Origin: a virus
Length of the DNA stretch: 64,000 nt
Reading direction: 5' to 3' (one strand)
Virus record (IMG/VR): IMGVR_UViG_3300032080_000002
Location: 24,330-88,329 of that record
Shown here: positions 37,023 through 45,237 of the stretch, in pieces
Layout: the number at the start of each line of letters is the position of its first letter
Position numbering within the stretch: position 1 is the first letter of the stretch
Made by a program: the position numbers and the translations under genes
The notes under the pieces: model-generated
Database searches by the model: none
Told to the model about the DNA's origin: nothing
Seen by the model: only the letters and a program-made list of their open reading frames with translations

Positions 37023-38358
37023 ATTTTAGTAGGTTTTTTAGTATAGCTTTCATTACTGTTACTGAAATTGTATTTCCTGCTTGTTTGTAAAGTTGAGTAT
37101 CTGAATTTACTTTCTGGCAATTATGAAAAAATGAATCTGAATATCCTTGTAAACGAAAACATTCTAAAGGTGTTAATTTTCTAATAGAAAAATCATTATA
37201 AATAAATGGTTGTCTATTTCCTCCTTGCATAGTATTCAGTGTTGGAGAAATTCCTTCTGCATCATAAATTCTATCATTTGAGTGTGTTGGATTGTTTATT
37301 TGGATTATAATATCACTTTTTTCTCTCATTAATGCGGGCGAAATACCGTTTGAGTCATAAATTCTATTCTGTTGGTACGGTTGTTTCCCTCCTGATTCTT
37401 TAGAATTGTTCAGTTGGATTACTGCATTATTTGGATTTGTTTTTAATGTAAAAGCTAAGTTCTTATTAACTCTACCCCTTCTTGTTTGGCTTTCAGGGTA
37501 TTCAATATTTATTATATTATTGTCAAAAGTTTCCTCATATCTTTTTTTAGTGGCAGATTTAATTTTTAAATATCCATTAGCATATCCATGTGTTCCTGCT
37601 GATAACGTATGGAAAATTGATTCATCACTAAATACTTGACTTGCTTGTGTGTTTTGATTGATATAACCAATATTATTTTCATTGCTTTTAAAAACAATAC
37701 CTTTGACCATATTTTCAGATAAATAATATTTTATATGAACATTTTGTTCTAATATGTTTTTTAAACGTATTTTTAAAGGTTTTTTAGCAGGAAAAACAAA
37801 ATCATTAGGCAAGTCATTTCTAATACCTACTAAAAAAACTCTTTCTCTATTTTGCGGAAGCTCATAATCCTTAGTGTTTAAAACTTCCCAATGTAGATTG
37901 TAAAGTAAAGAATCTTCATGAGGGAAAAAATATGGAGTTCCATTTTCGCTACAGCCTAATAAATCTTTCCAATTTCTAAAGGTTTTACCATCGTTATCTG
38001 AAATAAGACCTTTTACATTTTCAATAATGAAATATTTTGGTTGTTGTTCTTTTACATATCGATAAAAATCATAAAATAATAAACCTCTTGGATCTAGTTC
38101 ACCAAGTCTTTTACCTGCTAAACTGAATGATTGACAAGGAATTCCACCAACATAGAGGTCTGATTTAAATTCATTTCCTATCCAAGATTCTTTTGTCATA
38201 TCTTCTAACATTAATTCTGGATTGAAATTCTCTAAATACGATTTTCTAGCGTATTTATCTTTCTCACATGCAAATTTAATCTTATGCGGAATTCCTAACT
38301 CTTTTAAAGCTTGCTCTGGCGATCCTATTCCTGTACATACAGTTCCTATTTCAATCAT
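37000..38358 (-). CDS. DNA (cytosine-5) methyltransferase
   Basis: A 452-aa C5 methylase. Motif I GTVCTGIGSPEQ (residues 6-16), motif IV GGIPCQSFSLAG with catalytic Cys75, motif VI ENV (113-115), motif VIII QNRERVFLVGIR, then a target-recognition region of about 200 residues, motif IX RKLTPLECFRLQGY and motif X AGNTISVTVMKAI. All ten core motifs appear intact. No restriction enzyme is next to it, so it probably protects phage DNA or alters expression. It overlaps the HAD-like gene upstream by 4 bases. Confidence 0.95.
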   Translation of the reverse strand: MIEIGTVCTGIGSPEQALKELGIPHKIKFACEKDKYARKSYLENFNPELMLEDMTKESWIGNEFKSDLYVGGIPCQSFSLAGKRLGELDPRGLLFYDFYRYVKEQQPKYFIIENVKGLISDNDGKTFRNWKDLLGCSENGTPYFFPHEDSLLYNLHWEVLNTKDYELPQNRERVFLVGIRNDLPNDFVFPAKKPLKIRLKNILEQNVHIKYYLSENMVKGIVFKSNENNIGYINQNTQASQVFSDESIFHTLSAGTHGYANGYLKIKSATKKRYEETFDNNIINIEYPESQTRRGRVNKNLAFTLKTNPNNAVIQLNNSKESGGKQPYQQNRIYDSNGISPALMREKSDIIIQINNPTHSNDRIYDAEGISPTLNTMQGGNRQPFIYNDFSIRKLTPLECFRLQGYSDSFFHNCQKVNSDTQLYKQAGNTISVTVMKAILKNLLKYEPTQEN

Positions 38359-38756
38359 TTTAAAATATTTTTCTCTACAAGTAATTCACGCATTTTATCC
38401 CAATCAACGAATGGCCTTGATGATATGTTCAGATCGGTTTTAAGCGGTGTTCCGATTGCTGCATCGTCGATAATCACTTGACCATACGCCTTCGGAGAAT
38501 TCGTCCAAGTATGTTGCGTAGGATTTTTCTGGATGCCGTAAAGTGAAATGTTATTTTCTTCGAACCAGTTTACCGCCTCTGTTAAATAATTACCTCTGAA
38601 TGAATCTGAACGCATTGTAAATAATATCAGTCTATGTCCTGAATCTGTTAATTCCTTTAATACTTCTACTGCGCCAATATCATTTCCAATATTCGGAAAT
38701 TCGTGGCTCATAACAGTTCCGTCGCAGTCGACAATTATATCTAGTGGTTTAATCAT
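38355..38756 (-). CDS. HAD-superfamily hydrolase-like protein
   Basis: A 133-aa protein with HAD motif I in IIVDCDGTVMSHE (DxDGT), motif II-type Thr in LILFTMRSD and an acidic motif IV in AYGQVIIDDAAIGTPL. Short cap-less HAD proteins of this kind are common in Bacteroidota phages and may be nucleotide or polynucleotide phosphatases. The substrate is unknown. Its end overlaps the methylase start by 4 bases. Confidence 0.82.
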   Translation of the reverse strand: MIKPLDIIVDCDGTVMSHEFPNIGNDIGAVEVLKELTDSGHRLILFTMRSDSFRGNYLTEAVNWFEENNISLYGIQKNPTQHTWTNSPKAYGQVIIDDAAIGTPLKTDLNISSRPFVDWDKMRELLVEKNILK

Positions 38757-38758
38757 AA

Positions 38759-39073
38759 TTAGAAAATGGGATTTTGATGCGTTATTTTTACTTCTGGTTT
38801 ATTTTTTAATTTTTTCTCCGGAATCAAATGCTTTGGCAGGAAATCTTGGAACTCGAAAATCATATTGCGTTTGGCTAATCCGGATTGTATTCTAAAGCTT
38901 TGTAATTGAAATGTATCATACAAAATATTCCAAGCGACGCCAATCGTAATTCCTTTATTTATCCTCGAAACTTTCGTCCAATCTTTAATTCCCACTTTTG
39001 CATTCTCAAACATTTCAGTTATTTCTGCTTCGGTTATTTTGTCGGCTAATTCTCGGGCTTGGTATTTGTTCAT
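38759..39073 (-). CDS. Hypothetical 104-aa early protein
   Basis: A basic protein with an N-terminal helical half (ARELADKITEAEITEMFENAK) and a C-terminal part (LIPEKKLKNKPEVKIT) rich in Lys. No motif recognised. It lies two bases before the HAD-like gene in the leftward operon. Confidence 0.65.
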   Translation of the reverse strand: MNKYQARELADKITEAEITEMFENAKVGIKDWTKVSRINKGITIGVAWNILYDTFQLQSFRIQSGLAKRNMIFEFQDFLPKHLIPEKKLKNKPEVKITHQNPIF

Positions 39074-39076
39074 GTC

Positions 39077-39331
39077 CTATTGTTTAAATTCCGGAAGTGT
39101 TCCTAAATACCAAAACTTATTATCATCTTCTATAAATGTGAGATAGTAATATGTTCCTGCAATTTCATATGATGATTCTCCTACTTGTAATATTCCTGCA
39201 TCTAAATACCTAGGCTGAACTACATCCATAAAATAATTATACATTTCTTCATCAATCTCACAAGGAAATTTACCTAAATACTGATCTAATTCTTGGGATA
39301 AATTCATTTCCCAATCGATAAATTTTTTCAT
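39077..39331 (-). CDS. Hypothetical 84-aa acidic early protein
   Basis: An acidic protein, helical then beta (EIAGTYYYLTFIEDDNKFWYL). It directly precedes, in transcription order follows, the nuclease-FtsK gene with a 2-base gap, so it could regulate or cap that enzyme. It is negatively charged like DNA mimics, but this is only a compositional hint. Confidence 0.65.
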   Translation of the reverse strand: MKKFIDWEMNLSQELDQYLGKFPCEIDEEMYNYFMDVVQPRYLDAGILQVGESSYEIAGTYYYLTFIEDDNKFWYLGTLPEFKQ

Positions 39332-39333
39332 AA

Positions 39334-41331
39334 TTAATCAGGCTTATAAAATGATTGAAATCTTTGAATTCCCAAGTAGTCGGCTGAACTAAACAAACAA
39401 TCGCCACTTCCTGCTAATAACTCTGCTCCGTCTTCACCCAACATTACTTTACTGTCTACGGCTTTCGGAACTCTCAAGCATGTAATAACACTTAGATTTA
39501 CTTTCATGTCACCCTCTATCACTTTGACAGATGCTCTTTGTGTCGCTGCTAAAACTCTGAATCCAGAAGAACGCCCTTTTTGTAGTATTCTTTTTAGATT
39601 GTTTGAAAGCTCACTTTTTTTACCTGCTGATGCTACTGCATCTGCGAATTCGTCAAATACAATGAGGACTTTTGAATTGTTTTTTGACTTAACTTTCTGT
39701 TCCATTTTTTCAACTAACATTTCCATCATTACCTCAATATCTTCAATGTCATTTAAAACTTCAACACCATGATCTCTCATTCCTTCAAATTCCAGTTTTG
39801 GATCAAAGCAATAAATTTCTTTTACTCCCGCTTCGATAGCATAATGCATAATACTATTGATATAAACCGATTTTCCTGCCCCTGATGCGCCTCCAACTAA
39901 ATGATGTACTGCAGAATTTGATTCCAAATCCCAATAAAGCGTAGTTCCCATATTATCTTTTCCTAGAGGAATTTTAAATCCATTTAGTTCGGCTTTATCC
40001 CATAGTAAATCTTTGGTTCTTTTCTTAGAGGTTTCGATCTGTAAGTATGATTTTCCTTCGTAAACTGTAAGGTTGTTTGGGATTCTTACATTGGCTACAT
40101 TCAACTGATTGGCAATATCTAACTTAAATTTTTGTACAGCACCAACCTTTACTCCTGCGCCAATTTCTAAAAGATAAGTGTCTGAACTGAAGCCATCAAA
40201 AATTTTAGCTACGGAAACTTGCATTCCAAAAGATCTTAGTACATGCTCTATTTTCTGTTCTGGGGTTTTATCTGACATGTCGTATTGTATAAATTTACTT
40301 GCGTTTTTAATGAATGTTTTAATTACTGTCGGGTTTATTGCTGTAGCCGATGCATCTTTAATTTTCTTGGTTCTCTTTTCAATTAAGTCAAGCTTAGTGT
40401 CTTCGATATTAAATTCGGCATCAATCTCTCCAAGCCTCGTCTTGGCATCAAAAGCATAAATCTCAGCTATGTCTACGAAATTATCAGCATCATTGATCAG
40501 GTAATCGTAATCGGGGTCACTCACTGCCTTTAATAGAGCTTTCAATGGAGTGTATAAATATGCTTCGTATAATTTTAAAACATCTTTGGTAATCTCAATC
40601 TTTGAAATTTGTATCTGCGGAGACTTATCTTTGTTTGTTGAATGTTTATTTTCAGCAAACCAAAATTCATCTAGCAGGACTCCTTTCATTGATTCGTAGG
40701 CTTTAACATATATGCAACTCTGTTTTCCGGAAGTCAACACCAATTCTTTTTCGTCGGTGTATGTCGCTTTTGATTTATGGTCAATCCCGACAATCTTTCC
40801 TGTTTTAGTTTTTACGATTAAGTCAATCTTTCCATTAAATTTTATAGGCACGTCAACGCCGTTTATTGTCAGGAATTCGCTAAAGAAAAGTTCAACTTCA
40901 ATAATCTCGTCAATTTCATCCAGGTAAACACCGATTTCTCTAAAGAAGTTTCCGATCAGTTTTATACTTACATCATTTGCTTTTAATTTGCATTCCTCAA
41001 TAGTTGGCGTAGTCTTTTGGATTTTCCATTCACTTGCCGGCTGTTCGTCGATATAATTGAAAGCTAAAGTTTCCAAATCAACTATGGATAATTCTGTTCC
41101 TTCTTTTTTATTCTTGAAGTACATTTCCAAAGCGTAGTGATAAGCTTGTCCTGCTACGGTTGTAGAAGAGTTTTTCTGTCTATAACCGTACACGTATAGC
41201 ATTTCAAAGGCTTTTTGATTTCTTGAATATTGTGAAATCTTCGAATAACTCAGTGCTGAGATTAAAAAAAGCGAATCAATTAACTGTAACTCTTCGGGAG
41301 TTTTTAATTTGTATTCGTGTATATGGCTCAT
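39334..41331 (-). CDS. PD-(D/E)XK nuclease fused to FtsK-type DNA translocase
   Basis: A 665-aa two-part enzyme. Residues 28-225 form a RecB/Cas4-like PD-(D/E)XK nuclease: GQAYHYALE (61-69), D170 in GKIDLIV, D184-x-K186 in VGIDHKS, and Q204. Residues about 345-445 match the FtsK alpha/beta domain (GAGVKVGAVQKFKLDIANQL). Residues 470-665 are an FtsK motor: Walker A GGASGAGKS (480-488), PKLEFEG (511-517), Walker B VLIVFDEFAD (555-564), ATQRASVKVI (596-605). No gamma DNA-reading domain is present. It likely moves along duplex DNA while cutting. The upstream neighbour but one is a probable annealing protein, suggesting recombination or genome maturation. Confidence 0.9.
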   Translation of the reverse strand: MSHIHEYKLKTPEELQLIDSLFLISALSYSKISQYSRNQKAFEMLYVYGYRQKNSSTTVAGQAYHYALEMYFKNKKEGTELSIVDLETLAFNYIDEQPASEWKIQKTTPTIEECKLKANDVSIKLIGNFFREIGVYLDEIDEIIEVELFFSEFLTINGVDVPIKFNGKIDLIVKTKTGKIVGIDHKSKATYTDEKELVLTSGKQSCIYVKAYESMKGVLLDEFWFAENKHSTNKDKSPQIQISKIEITKDVLKLYEAYLYTPLKALLKAVSDPDYDYLINDADNFVDIAEIYAFDAKTRLGEIDAEFNIEDTKLDLIEKRTKKIKDASATAINPTVIKTFIKNASKFIQYDMSDKTPEQKIEHVLRSFGMQVSVAKIFDGFSSDTYLLEIGAGVKVGAVQKFKLDIANQLNVANVRIPNNLTVYEGKSYLQIETSKKRTKDLLWDKAELNGFKIPLGKDNMGTTLYWDLESNSAVHHLVGGASGAGKSVYINSIMHYAIEAGVKEIYCFDPKLEFEGMRDHGVEVLNDIEDIEVMMEMLVEKMEQKVKSKNNSKVLIVFDEFADAVASAGKKSELSNNLKRILQKGRSSGFRVLAATQRASVKVIEGDMKVNLSVITCLRVPKAVDSKVMLGEDGAELLAGSGDCLFSSADYLGIQRFQSFYKPD

Positions 41332-41498
41332 TTATCTTCTGATTTATAAGAAATAAATAAAAATATAACACTGATACAAAAGAAAAATATGCTTAAAAAT
41401 CTAAATCCTTTATCTGGGCTGTAAAGATATGCTTCTAAAACCATAAATCCTGAAAATAATGAACACATTAAAAATAATGTTGGATAAAAGTATTTCAT
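41328..41498 (-). CDS. 56-aa two-helix membrane microprotein
   Basis: Runs from ATG 41498 to a TGA that overlaps the nuclease-FtsK start (ATGA). Two hydrophobic segments (YPTLFLMCSLFSGFMVLEAY and FLSIFFFCISVIFLFIS) flank a short charged loop. Coupled overlap with a major gene supports it as real. Function unknown; inner-membrane protein. Confidence 0.6.
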   Translation of the reverse strand: MKYFYPTLFLMCSLFSGFMVLEAYLYSPDKGFRFLSIFFFCISVIFLFISYKSEDK

Positions 41499-41499
41499 A

Positions 41500-42345
41500 T
41501 TACGGCATTTTATCTGTTGGATTTACTTTTTCTACTTCTGGGTTAATGGCATCTTTATTCGCTTTCATTTCTGCTTTCTTATTTTCGGTTGCAGTCTCAT
41601 TTGGGCTAAACATTTCTTCAACTGTACTTTCGTTATTTTTTAGTGCAGTAGCCATTGTTCTCAAAGTAAACAATTTCTCCAAGTCAATATCTTCCACTCT
41701 TTTAATCTCTAAAATGTCACATATTTGCTTGTCTTTAACGCCTTTTCCTTTGAAGAATTCAAGTGCTTCTTGTCTTTTTACCGGAAGAGATTTTTCATCA
41801 CCTTTGATAAGTTTTTTGGCTGCATCATAAATTGGGCTTACTAATGCCGCAGGAACAACTTTAAGTACTGCATTTCTGTAGGCAATTGCACATGCTGCAT
41901 TTCCTGCTACTACTTGCATGTCTTCATTGAAAGTTCTTCCGTTTCTGTCTGTAATTTTTCTCTTTACTTCAACGGTAATCGAGTTATTGGTTTCCAGGTC
42001 ATGGCAAATCCCCTGAGCGGTAATTGTTTTTCCATCATTTGCAATGACTCTCGCTCCTGATCTGATGTTTCCATAGCTTGCAGTTACAATTTCCGCTAAT
42101 CTTACTGATGCGCCTTCCAGATTCTTGCCGCCTCTTGGCAATGAATATATGCATGATTCAGCAATTCCTTCGCTTAATGTAACCATTGAGGTTGCTTTGT
42201 CAATAAAGTTCTTTAAACTCCTTGGGAACGCCTTCGCTGTAGAAATCTGCATATCAATTTCCGCTTTGGTAATAAGTGATAAAGCATCCTGTCCTACAAC
42301 TTGTACTTCTGTAACTTGAGTTTCTGTATTTTGAATTTCGTTCAT
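41500..42345 (-). CDS. Probable single-strand annealing (recombination) protein
   Basis: A 281-aa protein. The core ASVRLAEIVTASYGNIRSGARVI, GKTITAQGICHDLETN, VEVKRKITDRNGRTF and VVAGNAACAIAYRNAVLKVVP matches a family widely found in phages beside recombination nucleases, in the position taken by RecT/Erf-type annealases. The last 70 residues are a charged tail. Located beside the PD-(D/E)XK-FtsK gene (one microprotein between), it could form a two-part recombination system. The family role is inferred from context and remembered pattern; a direct RecT or Erf signature was not confirmed. Confidence 0.65.
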   Translation of the reverse strand: MNEIQNTETQVTEVQVVGQDALSLITKAEIDMQISTAKAFPRSLKNFIDKATSMVTLSEGIAESCIYSLPRGGKNLEGASVRLAEIVTASYGNIRSGARVIANDGKTITAQGICHDLETNNSITVEVKRKITDRNGRTFNEDMQVVAGNAACAIAYRNAVLKVVPAALVSPIYDAAKKLIKGDEKSLPVKRQEALEFFKGKGVKDKQICDILEIKRVEDIDLEKLFTLRTMATALKNNESTVEEMFSPNETATENKKAEMKANKDAINPEVEKVNPTDKMP

Positions 42346-42347
42346 TT

Positions 42348-42563
42348 CTATTTTTTTGTATTTAACTTTTTTATTATTGCGCTGTCAATCGATTCAAATT
42401 TCTGCCGATTGTTTATTACAACTGCTTTTTTCGCTGAATCAAGATACGGATTTATATCTTTATGTTCACGAATTTGGCTGAGTAATTTACCTATTTTATC
42501 CGCTAATTCTTTGTCTGATTTAGCATTTACTGAAATTGATATGGTGGTCAAATAATACGCCAT
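42348..42563 (-). CDS. Hypothetical 71-aa early protein
   Basis: A basic, helical protein (KSDKELADKIGKLLSQIREH) with a short beta start (YYLTTISISVN). Two bases separate it from each neighbour. Possibly a DNA-binding accessory to the annealing protein; not recognised. Confidence 0.6.
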   Translation of the reverse strand: MAYYLTTISISVNAKSDKELADKIGKLLSQIREHKDINPYLDSAKKAVVINNRQKFESIDSAIIKKLNTKK

Positions 42564-42565
42564 TT

Positions 42566-42721
42566 CTAATCAATTACTACGAGTCCCCAGATAAATCCAT
42601 TAGGAAATGCTTCTGTAAATTTTGCATAAAGTTCTGATATGTCGTCGGCTTTTATGTGGCACGATTTATTAAACGTATCAGGATTTGTTTTGTGATTCCA
42701 GGTTATATTGTATAGATGCAT
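42566..42721 (-). CDS. 51-aa hypothetical protein
   Basis: ATG 42721 to TAG 42566, two bases before the next gene. The peptide mixes aromatic and charged residues (MHLYNITWNHKTNPDTF, FPNGFIWGLVVID) with a central helix (KADDISELYAKFTEAF), like a small ferredoxin-like fold. Supported by spacing in the operon only. Confidence 0.5.
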   Translation of the reverse strand: MHLYNITWNHKTNPDTFNKSCHIKADDISELYAKFTEAFPNGFIWGLVVID

Positions 42722-42732
42722 GATATTTTTTA

Positions 42733-43347
42733 TTAACGACGGCCGCTTGGTGAAGAGCTTCTGTAAGTGTTGCTGCTAGAGCTTGGCGATGAACTACGAT
42801 AGCTTGATGATGACGATGATGAACTTTTATAAGAAGATCCTGAAGAGCTACTATTGTATGATGATCTACTAGGCGATGATGATTTATAGCTGCTAGTGCT
42901 TGTAGAGTTATATCGACTTGGTGAAGATGTAGAATAAGAATTGCTCTTACTTCTAATAGTCGGCGATGATTTTTTATAAGACTCGGTATTTCTTACCGGT
43001 GTCGATGTTTTATAATTTGAAGGTGAAGAATAAAATTGTTTAGGATTTTGTGGTTGAGTATATCTTTTTGTATAATTACCATAATTCCTGTCTAAACTTG
43101 ACCTATGTTCACTATAATAATTGTTTACTGCTCCATATCCTCCACGGTTAAATAAATTATTGAATATAGTGTAATACATATAGTATTCGAGTAAATTCCC
43201 ATTATTATCATAGGATTGAACTTTTACAATACTGTCATTACCTGATTCGTTCCAGGCTAATTCATGGCTTGTTTCGTTGTTTTTCTTACAAGATGCTGCA
43301 GTTAAAAAAATAAACGAAGCTAATAATAATTTTAGAATGTTTTTCAT
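42733..43347 (-). CDS. Ser-rich lipoprotein
   Basis: A 204-aa exported protein. Signal peptide KNILKLLLASFIFLTAASC ends in a lipobox-like AASC, so Cys19 or so should be lipidated. After a short folded part (LAWNESGNDSIVKVQSYDNNG, YYMYYTIFNNLFNRGGYG) the last 90 residues are a Ser/Tyr/Lys/Pro low-complexity tail (SSPSRYNSTSTSSYKSSS type repeats) ending in GRR. Early phage lipoproteins often block superinfection by related phages; that role is possible here but unproven. Confidence 0.75.
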   Translation of the reverse strand: MKNILKLLLASFIFLTAASCKKNNETSHELAWNESGNDSIVKVQSYDNNGNLLEYYMYYTIFNNLFNRGGYGAVNNYYSEHRSSLDRNYGNYTKRYTQPQNPKQFYSSPSNYKTSTPVRNTESYKKSSPTIRSKSNSYSTSSPSRYNSTSTSSYKSSSPSRSSYNSSSSGSSYKSSSSSSSSYRSSSPSSSSNTYRSSSPSGRR

Positions 43348-43358
43348 GATTTTTAATT

Positions 43359-43562
43359 TTAAATAATTTGTACTTTTTGTTGTAATAATGTTGCTAATGT
43401 GATTCCTACCATGTCTTTCATGTTGGCTAAATCTCCTTCTTCTGTTCCTAGAAGTTCTCTTGTAATGGTTTGTTGTTTTTTACCATTCAATTCTTTCACT
43501 TGCTCTTGAAGCCATTGAATCCACTGATCCTTGGTTTCGTCTGTAATTGGTTCGTAATACAT
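43359..43562 (-). CDS. Hypothetical 67-aa early protein
   Basis: An acidic helical protein (DQWIQWLQEQVKELNGKKQ then GDLANMKDMVGITLATLLQQ). The paired Trp residues and amphipathic helices suggest a small helical bundle. Lies three bases before the RHH-like gene in the operon. Not recognised. Confidence 0.6.
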   Translation of the reverse strand: MYYEPITDETKDQWIQWLQEQVKELNGKKQQTITRELLGTEEGDLANMKDMVGITLATLLQQKVQII

Positions 43563-43565
43563 AAT

Positions 43566-43718
43566 TTACTTCTTATTTTTAGTAATTTCAGTTGCTTTGT
43601 CTTCTAGTACCTGCTCAATAAAAGCTTTCCGGCTTTTACCTTGATTAACACCTTCTATTGCTAATGTTTTCAGCGTCGCAGGTGGCATATCGATTATTAA
43701 TCTTTTTTTCTCTTTCAT
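43566..43718 (-). CDS. 50-aa ribbon-helix-helix-like regulator
   Basis: ATG 43718 to TAA 43566. The pattern strand KRLIIDMPPA, helix TLKTLAIEGV, helix SRKAFIEQVLEDKA, with a Gly turn, fits the Arc/CopG/ParG ribbon-helix-helix fold. An AT-rich near-promoter lies upstream (TTG-N18-TATACTTT at 43753-43725). It may be a local repressor of the leftward operon. Three bases separate it from the following gene. Confidence 0.55.
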   Translation of the reverse strand: MKEKKRLIIDMPPATLKTLAIEGVNQGKSRKAFIEQVLEDKATEITKNKK

Positions 43719-43765
43719 GATGCTAAAGTATATATAATATATTTAACACGCAAGTTTTTGGGGGA

Positions 43766-44212
43766 TTATTTTAGTAATTGTTTTGCATATTCTGAGAATT
43801 CTAATTCAACTCCCACAAGTTCGCACATTCTATAAAAATCATAAATTGTACTTTGTGGAGGAATTGACGATCCTTTTTCATTGTTGTATATGCCAATGTG
43901 ATCTTCGTCTACTTCTATTTCGTGACGTTTTTCTCCATTCATAACTATAATTTCATAAACCCAATCACTACAATTACACCATCCTTCACAGTCGCATGAA
44001 TCATAATGAACAGAAACGTTTGTAAATAAAACTTTAGAATCTTTTTGAATCGCTTCTAATGTCAATCTTTCTACTTCTTCTTTAGCCATGTATTTTGCAT
44101 CAAACTCAGGATCAGGATACCAACCTGTATTTGTTAAATTTGATCCTTCAATATCCAATGGAATTTGATTTAATACTTCAAATAGTTTTTGTGCTGTGTA
44201 TTTATTTTTCAT
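43766..44212 (-). CDS. Hypothetical protein with Cys-rich insert
   Basis: A 148-aa acidic protein. The central segment SVHYDSCDCEGWCNCSDWVYE has four Cys, probably a zinc-knuckle or metal site. Flanking parts are alpha/beta (FTNVSVHY, YEIIVMNGEK). Function unknown; member of a long series of early hypothetical genes. The 47-base gap before the next gene carries AT-rich sequence. Confidence 0.6.
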   Translation of the reverse strand: MKNKYTAQKLFEVLNQIPLDIEGSNLTNTGWYPDPEFDAKYMAKEEVERLTLEAIQKDSKVLFTNVSVHYDSCDCEGWCNCSDWVYEIIVMNGEKRHEIEVDEDHIGIYNNEKGSSIPPQSTIYDFYRMCELVGVELEFSEYAKQLLK

Positions 44213-44215
44213 ATT

Positions 44216-44479
44216 TTAAAATGGTAAATTTTCTTGTTGTTCCAAATCTTCAACTACAGATTCAATACTCCTTATATGGTCTGCTAAATGTAGTATAAAA
44301 TCAACAGATAGATTTATTTCAGTTTTGGATGATCCGAAACCGTTATAGTATCTCATGCTTACTATTTCTTGCTTATGTGGAGTGATTACACCATCTGTTT
44401 CTTGTTGTTTTACAGGTGTCATTTTTGTGTCAATAATCACCTCGTATTTCTCGTTAAAATATTTTTTTGAATAACTCAT
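44216..44479 (-). CDS. Hypothetical 87-aa protein
   Basis: Strand-rich N-terminal half (EVIIDTKMTPV, EIVSMRYYNGFGS) and a helical acidic C-terminus (HLADHIRSIESVVEDLEQQ). No recognised family. Followed after 3 bases by the Cys-rich gene. Confidence 0.6.
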   Translation of the reverse strand: MSYSKKYFNEKYEVIIDTKMTPVKQQETDGVITPHKQEIVSMRYYNGFGSSKTEINLSVDFILHLADHIRSIESVVEDLEQQENLPF

Positions 44480-44491
44480 TTTGTTTATTTT

Positions 44492-44677
44492 TTAGTGTTT
44501 TAAATTATTAATCATTTCTTCAACCGTTACCCAATCTTCAGTTACATAAAAGTTTGTTCCGGACAACATTTCTATCCAAGTACCAAATCCTGATCCTCGG
44601 TATCTTCGAATGTCTGGTGCAAATATTTCTATTTCGCCACCATCTAACTCATGCAACTTGATCTTCATTTTTTTCAA
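44492..44677 (-). CDS. FlbD-like 61-aa beta protein, paralogue of 48167-48361
   Basis: KIKLHELDGGEIEIFAPDI, then IEMLSGTNFYVTEDWVTVEEMINNL follows the strand-turn-strand and helix pattern of the FlbD/YlzI family (IxLhxLnGexixlnpdxIxxi..txlxnGxxxxVxexxeev). A second copy of the same design lies at 48167-48361. An internal ATG at 44668 is a possible alternative start, as the first codons overlap the previous gene by 29 bases. Role in phages unknown. Confidence 0.6.
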   Translation of the reverse strand: MKKMKIKLHELDGGEIEIFAPDIRRYRGSGFGTWIEMLSGTNFYVTEDWVTVEEMINNLKH

Positions 44678-45056
44678 TTTTATATTTCTTTTGTGCGAAT
44701 TTCAAAATATGTTCTAAATTGTAAAAATATTTTCCGTTCTCTTTTTTAAATTCCACTAATCCTTCCTTTCTTTTTGCTTGGATAGAAAATTGTGATAGTC
44801 CATAAAATTCAACTGCATCTTTTGCGCTTATTAATCCGTCTTCTCTGAGTTGCATTTGTTTTGGCTCAGCATTCATTATCCTGTCTCTTTCCCTTGAAAA
44901 ATCACATTCATTGGGATTTGCTTTACGAACTGATCTTGGTATTGATTTGGCTATTTCTAGCATTTCCTTAGCTTTCTCTAGGTGTGAGTTTTTGTATGCT
45001 ATTGAGTTTGGTACGAAACTTTCGGCAAGGGCGTTTTTATCGGTCGCTTTTCTCAT
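44649..45056 (-). CDS. Excisionase/MerR-type HTH protein
   Basis: A 135-aa protein with a long charged N-terminal helix region and a C-terminal winged-helix-like domain: GLISAKDAVEFYGLSQFSIQAKRKEGLVEFKKENGKYFYNLEHILKFA. This is the helix-turn-helix plus wing layout of HTH_17 excisionase-like proteins. It could act with the integrase far upstream or as a gene regulator. Function is inferred from fold only. Confidence 0.6.
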   Translation of the reverse strand: MRKATDKNALAESFVPNSIAYKNSHLEKAKEMLEIAKSIPRSVRKANPNECDFSRERDRIMNAEPKQMQLREDGLISAKDAVEFYGLSQFSIQAKRKEGLVEFKKENGKYFYNLEHILKFAQKKYKIEKNEDQVA

Positions 45057-45065
45057 TATAGTATT

Positions 45066-45236
45066 TTATAGTTGGATTATAAAAAAGCAGATTATTGAAA
45101 TGGTAAAAACAATAATACCATTTATTGATGTTTTTTCGTTTGTTTTTTCATGGCTAACTTCTATACTTATAACATTTGTTAAAAGTAGAATTAATATAAT
45201 TCCTAGAATAGTTAGGCTAATGGCTTTTAATATCAT
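45066..45236 (-). CDS. 56-aa two-helix membrane microprotein
   Basis: ATG 45236 to TAA 45066. Helices at AISLTILGIILILLLTNVISI and GIIVFTISIICFFIIQL separated by a charged loop (EVSHEKTNEKTS). It begins just before the stop of the next gene upstream. Function unknown; one of several membrane microproteins of this operon. Confidence 0.5.
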   Translation of the reverse strand: MILKAISLTILGIILILLLTNVISIEVSHEKTNEKTSINGIIVFTISIICFFIIQL

Positions 45237-45237
45237 T

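Noticed and set aside
37000-38756. Restriction-modification system
   Set aside because: The methylase is clear, but no neighbouring gene resembles a restriction endonuclease; the HAD-like and small genes do not fit.
42740-43000. Tandem repeat or CRISPR-like array
   Set aside because: The repeat is a run of Ser, Tyr and Lys codons inside a continuous lipoprotein gene, with no conserved repeat unit or spacers.
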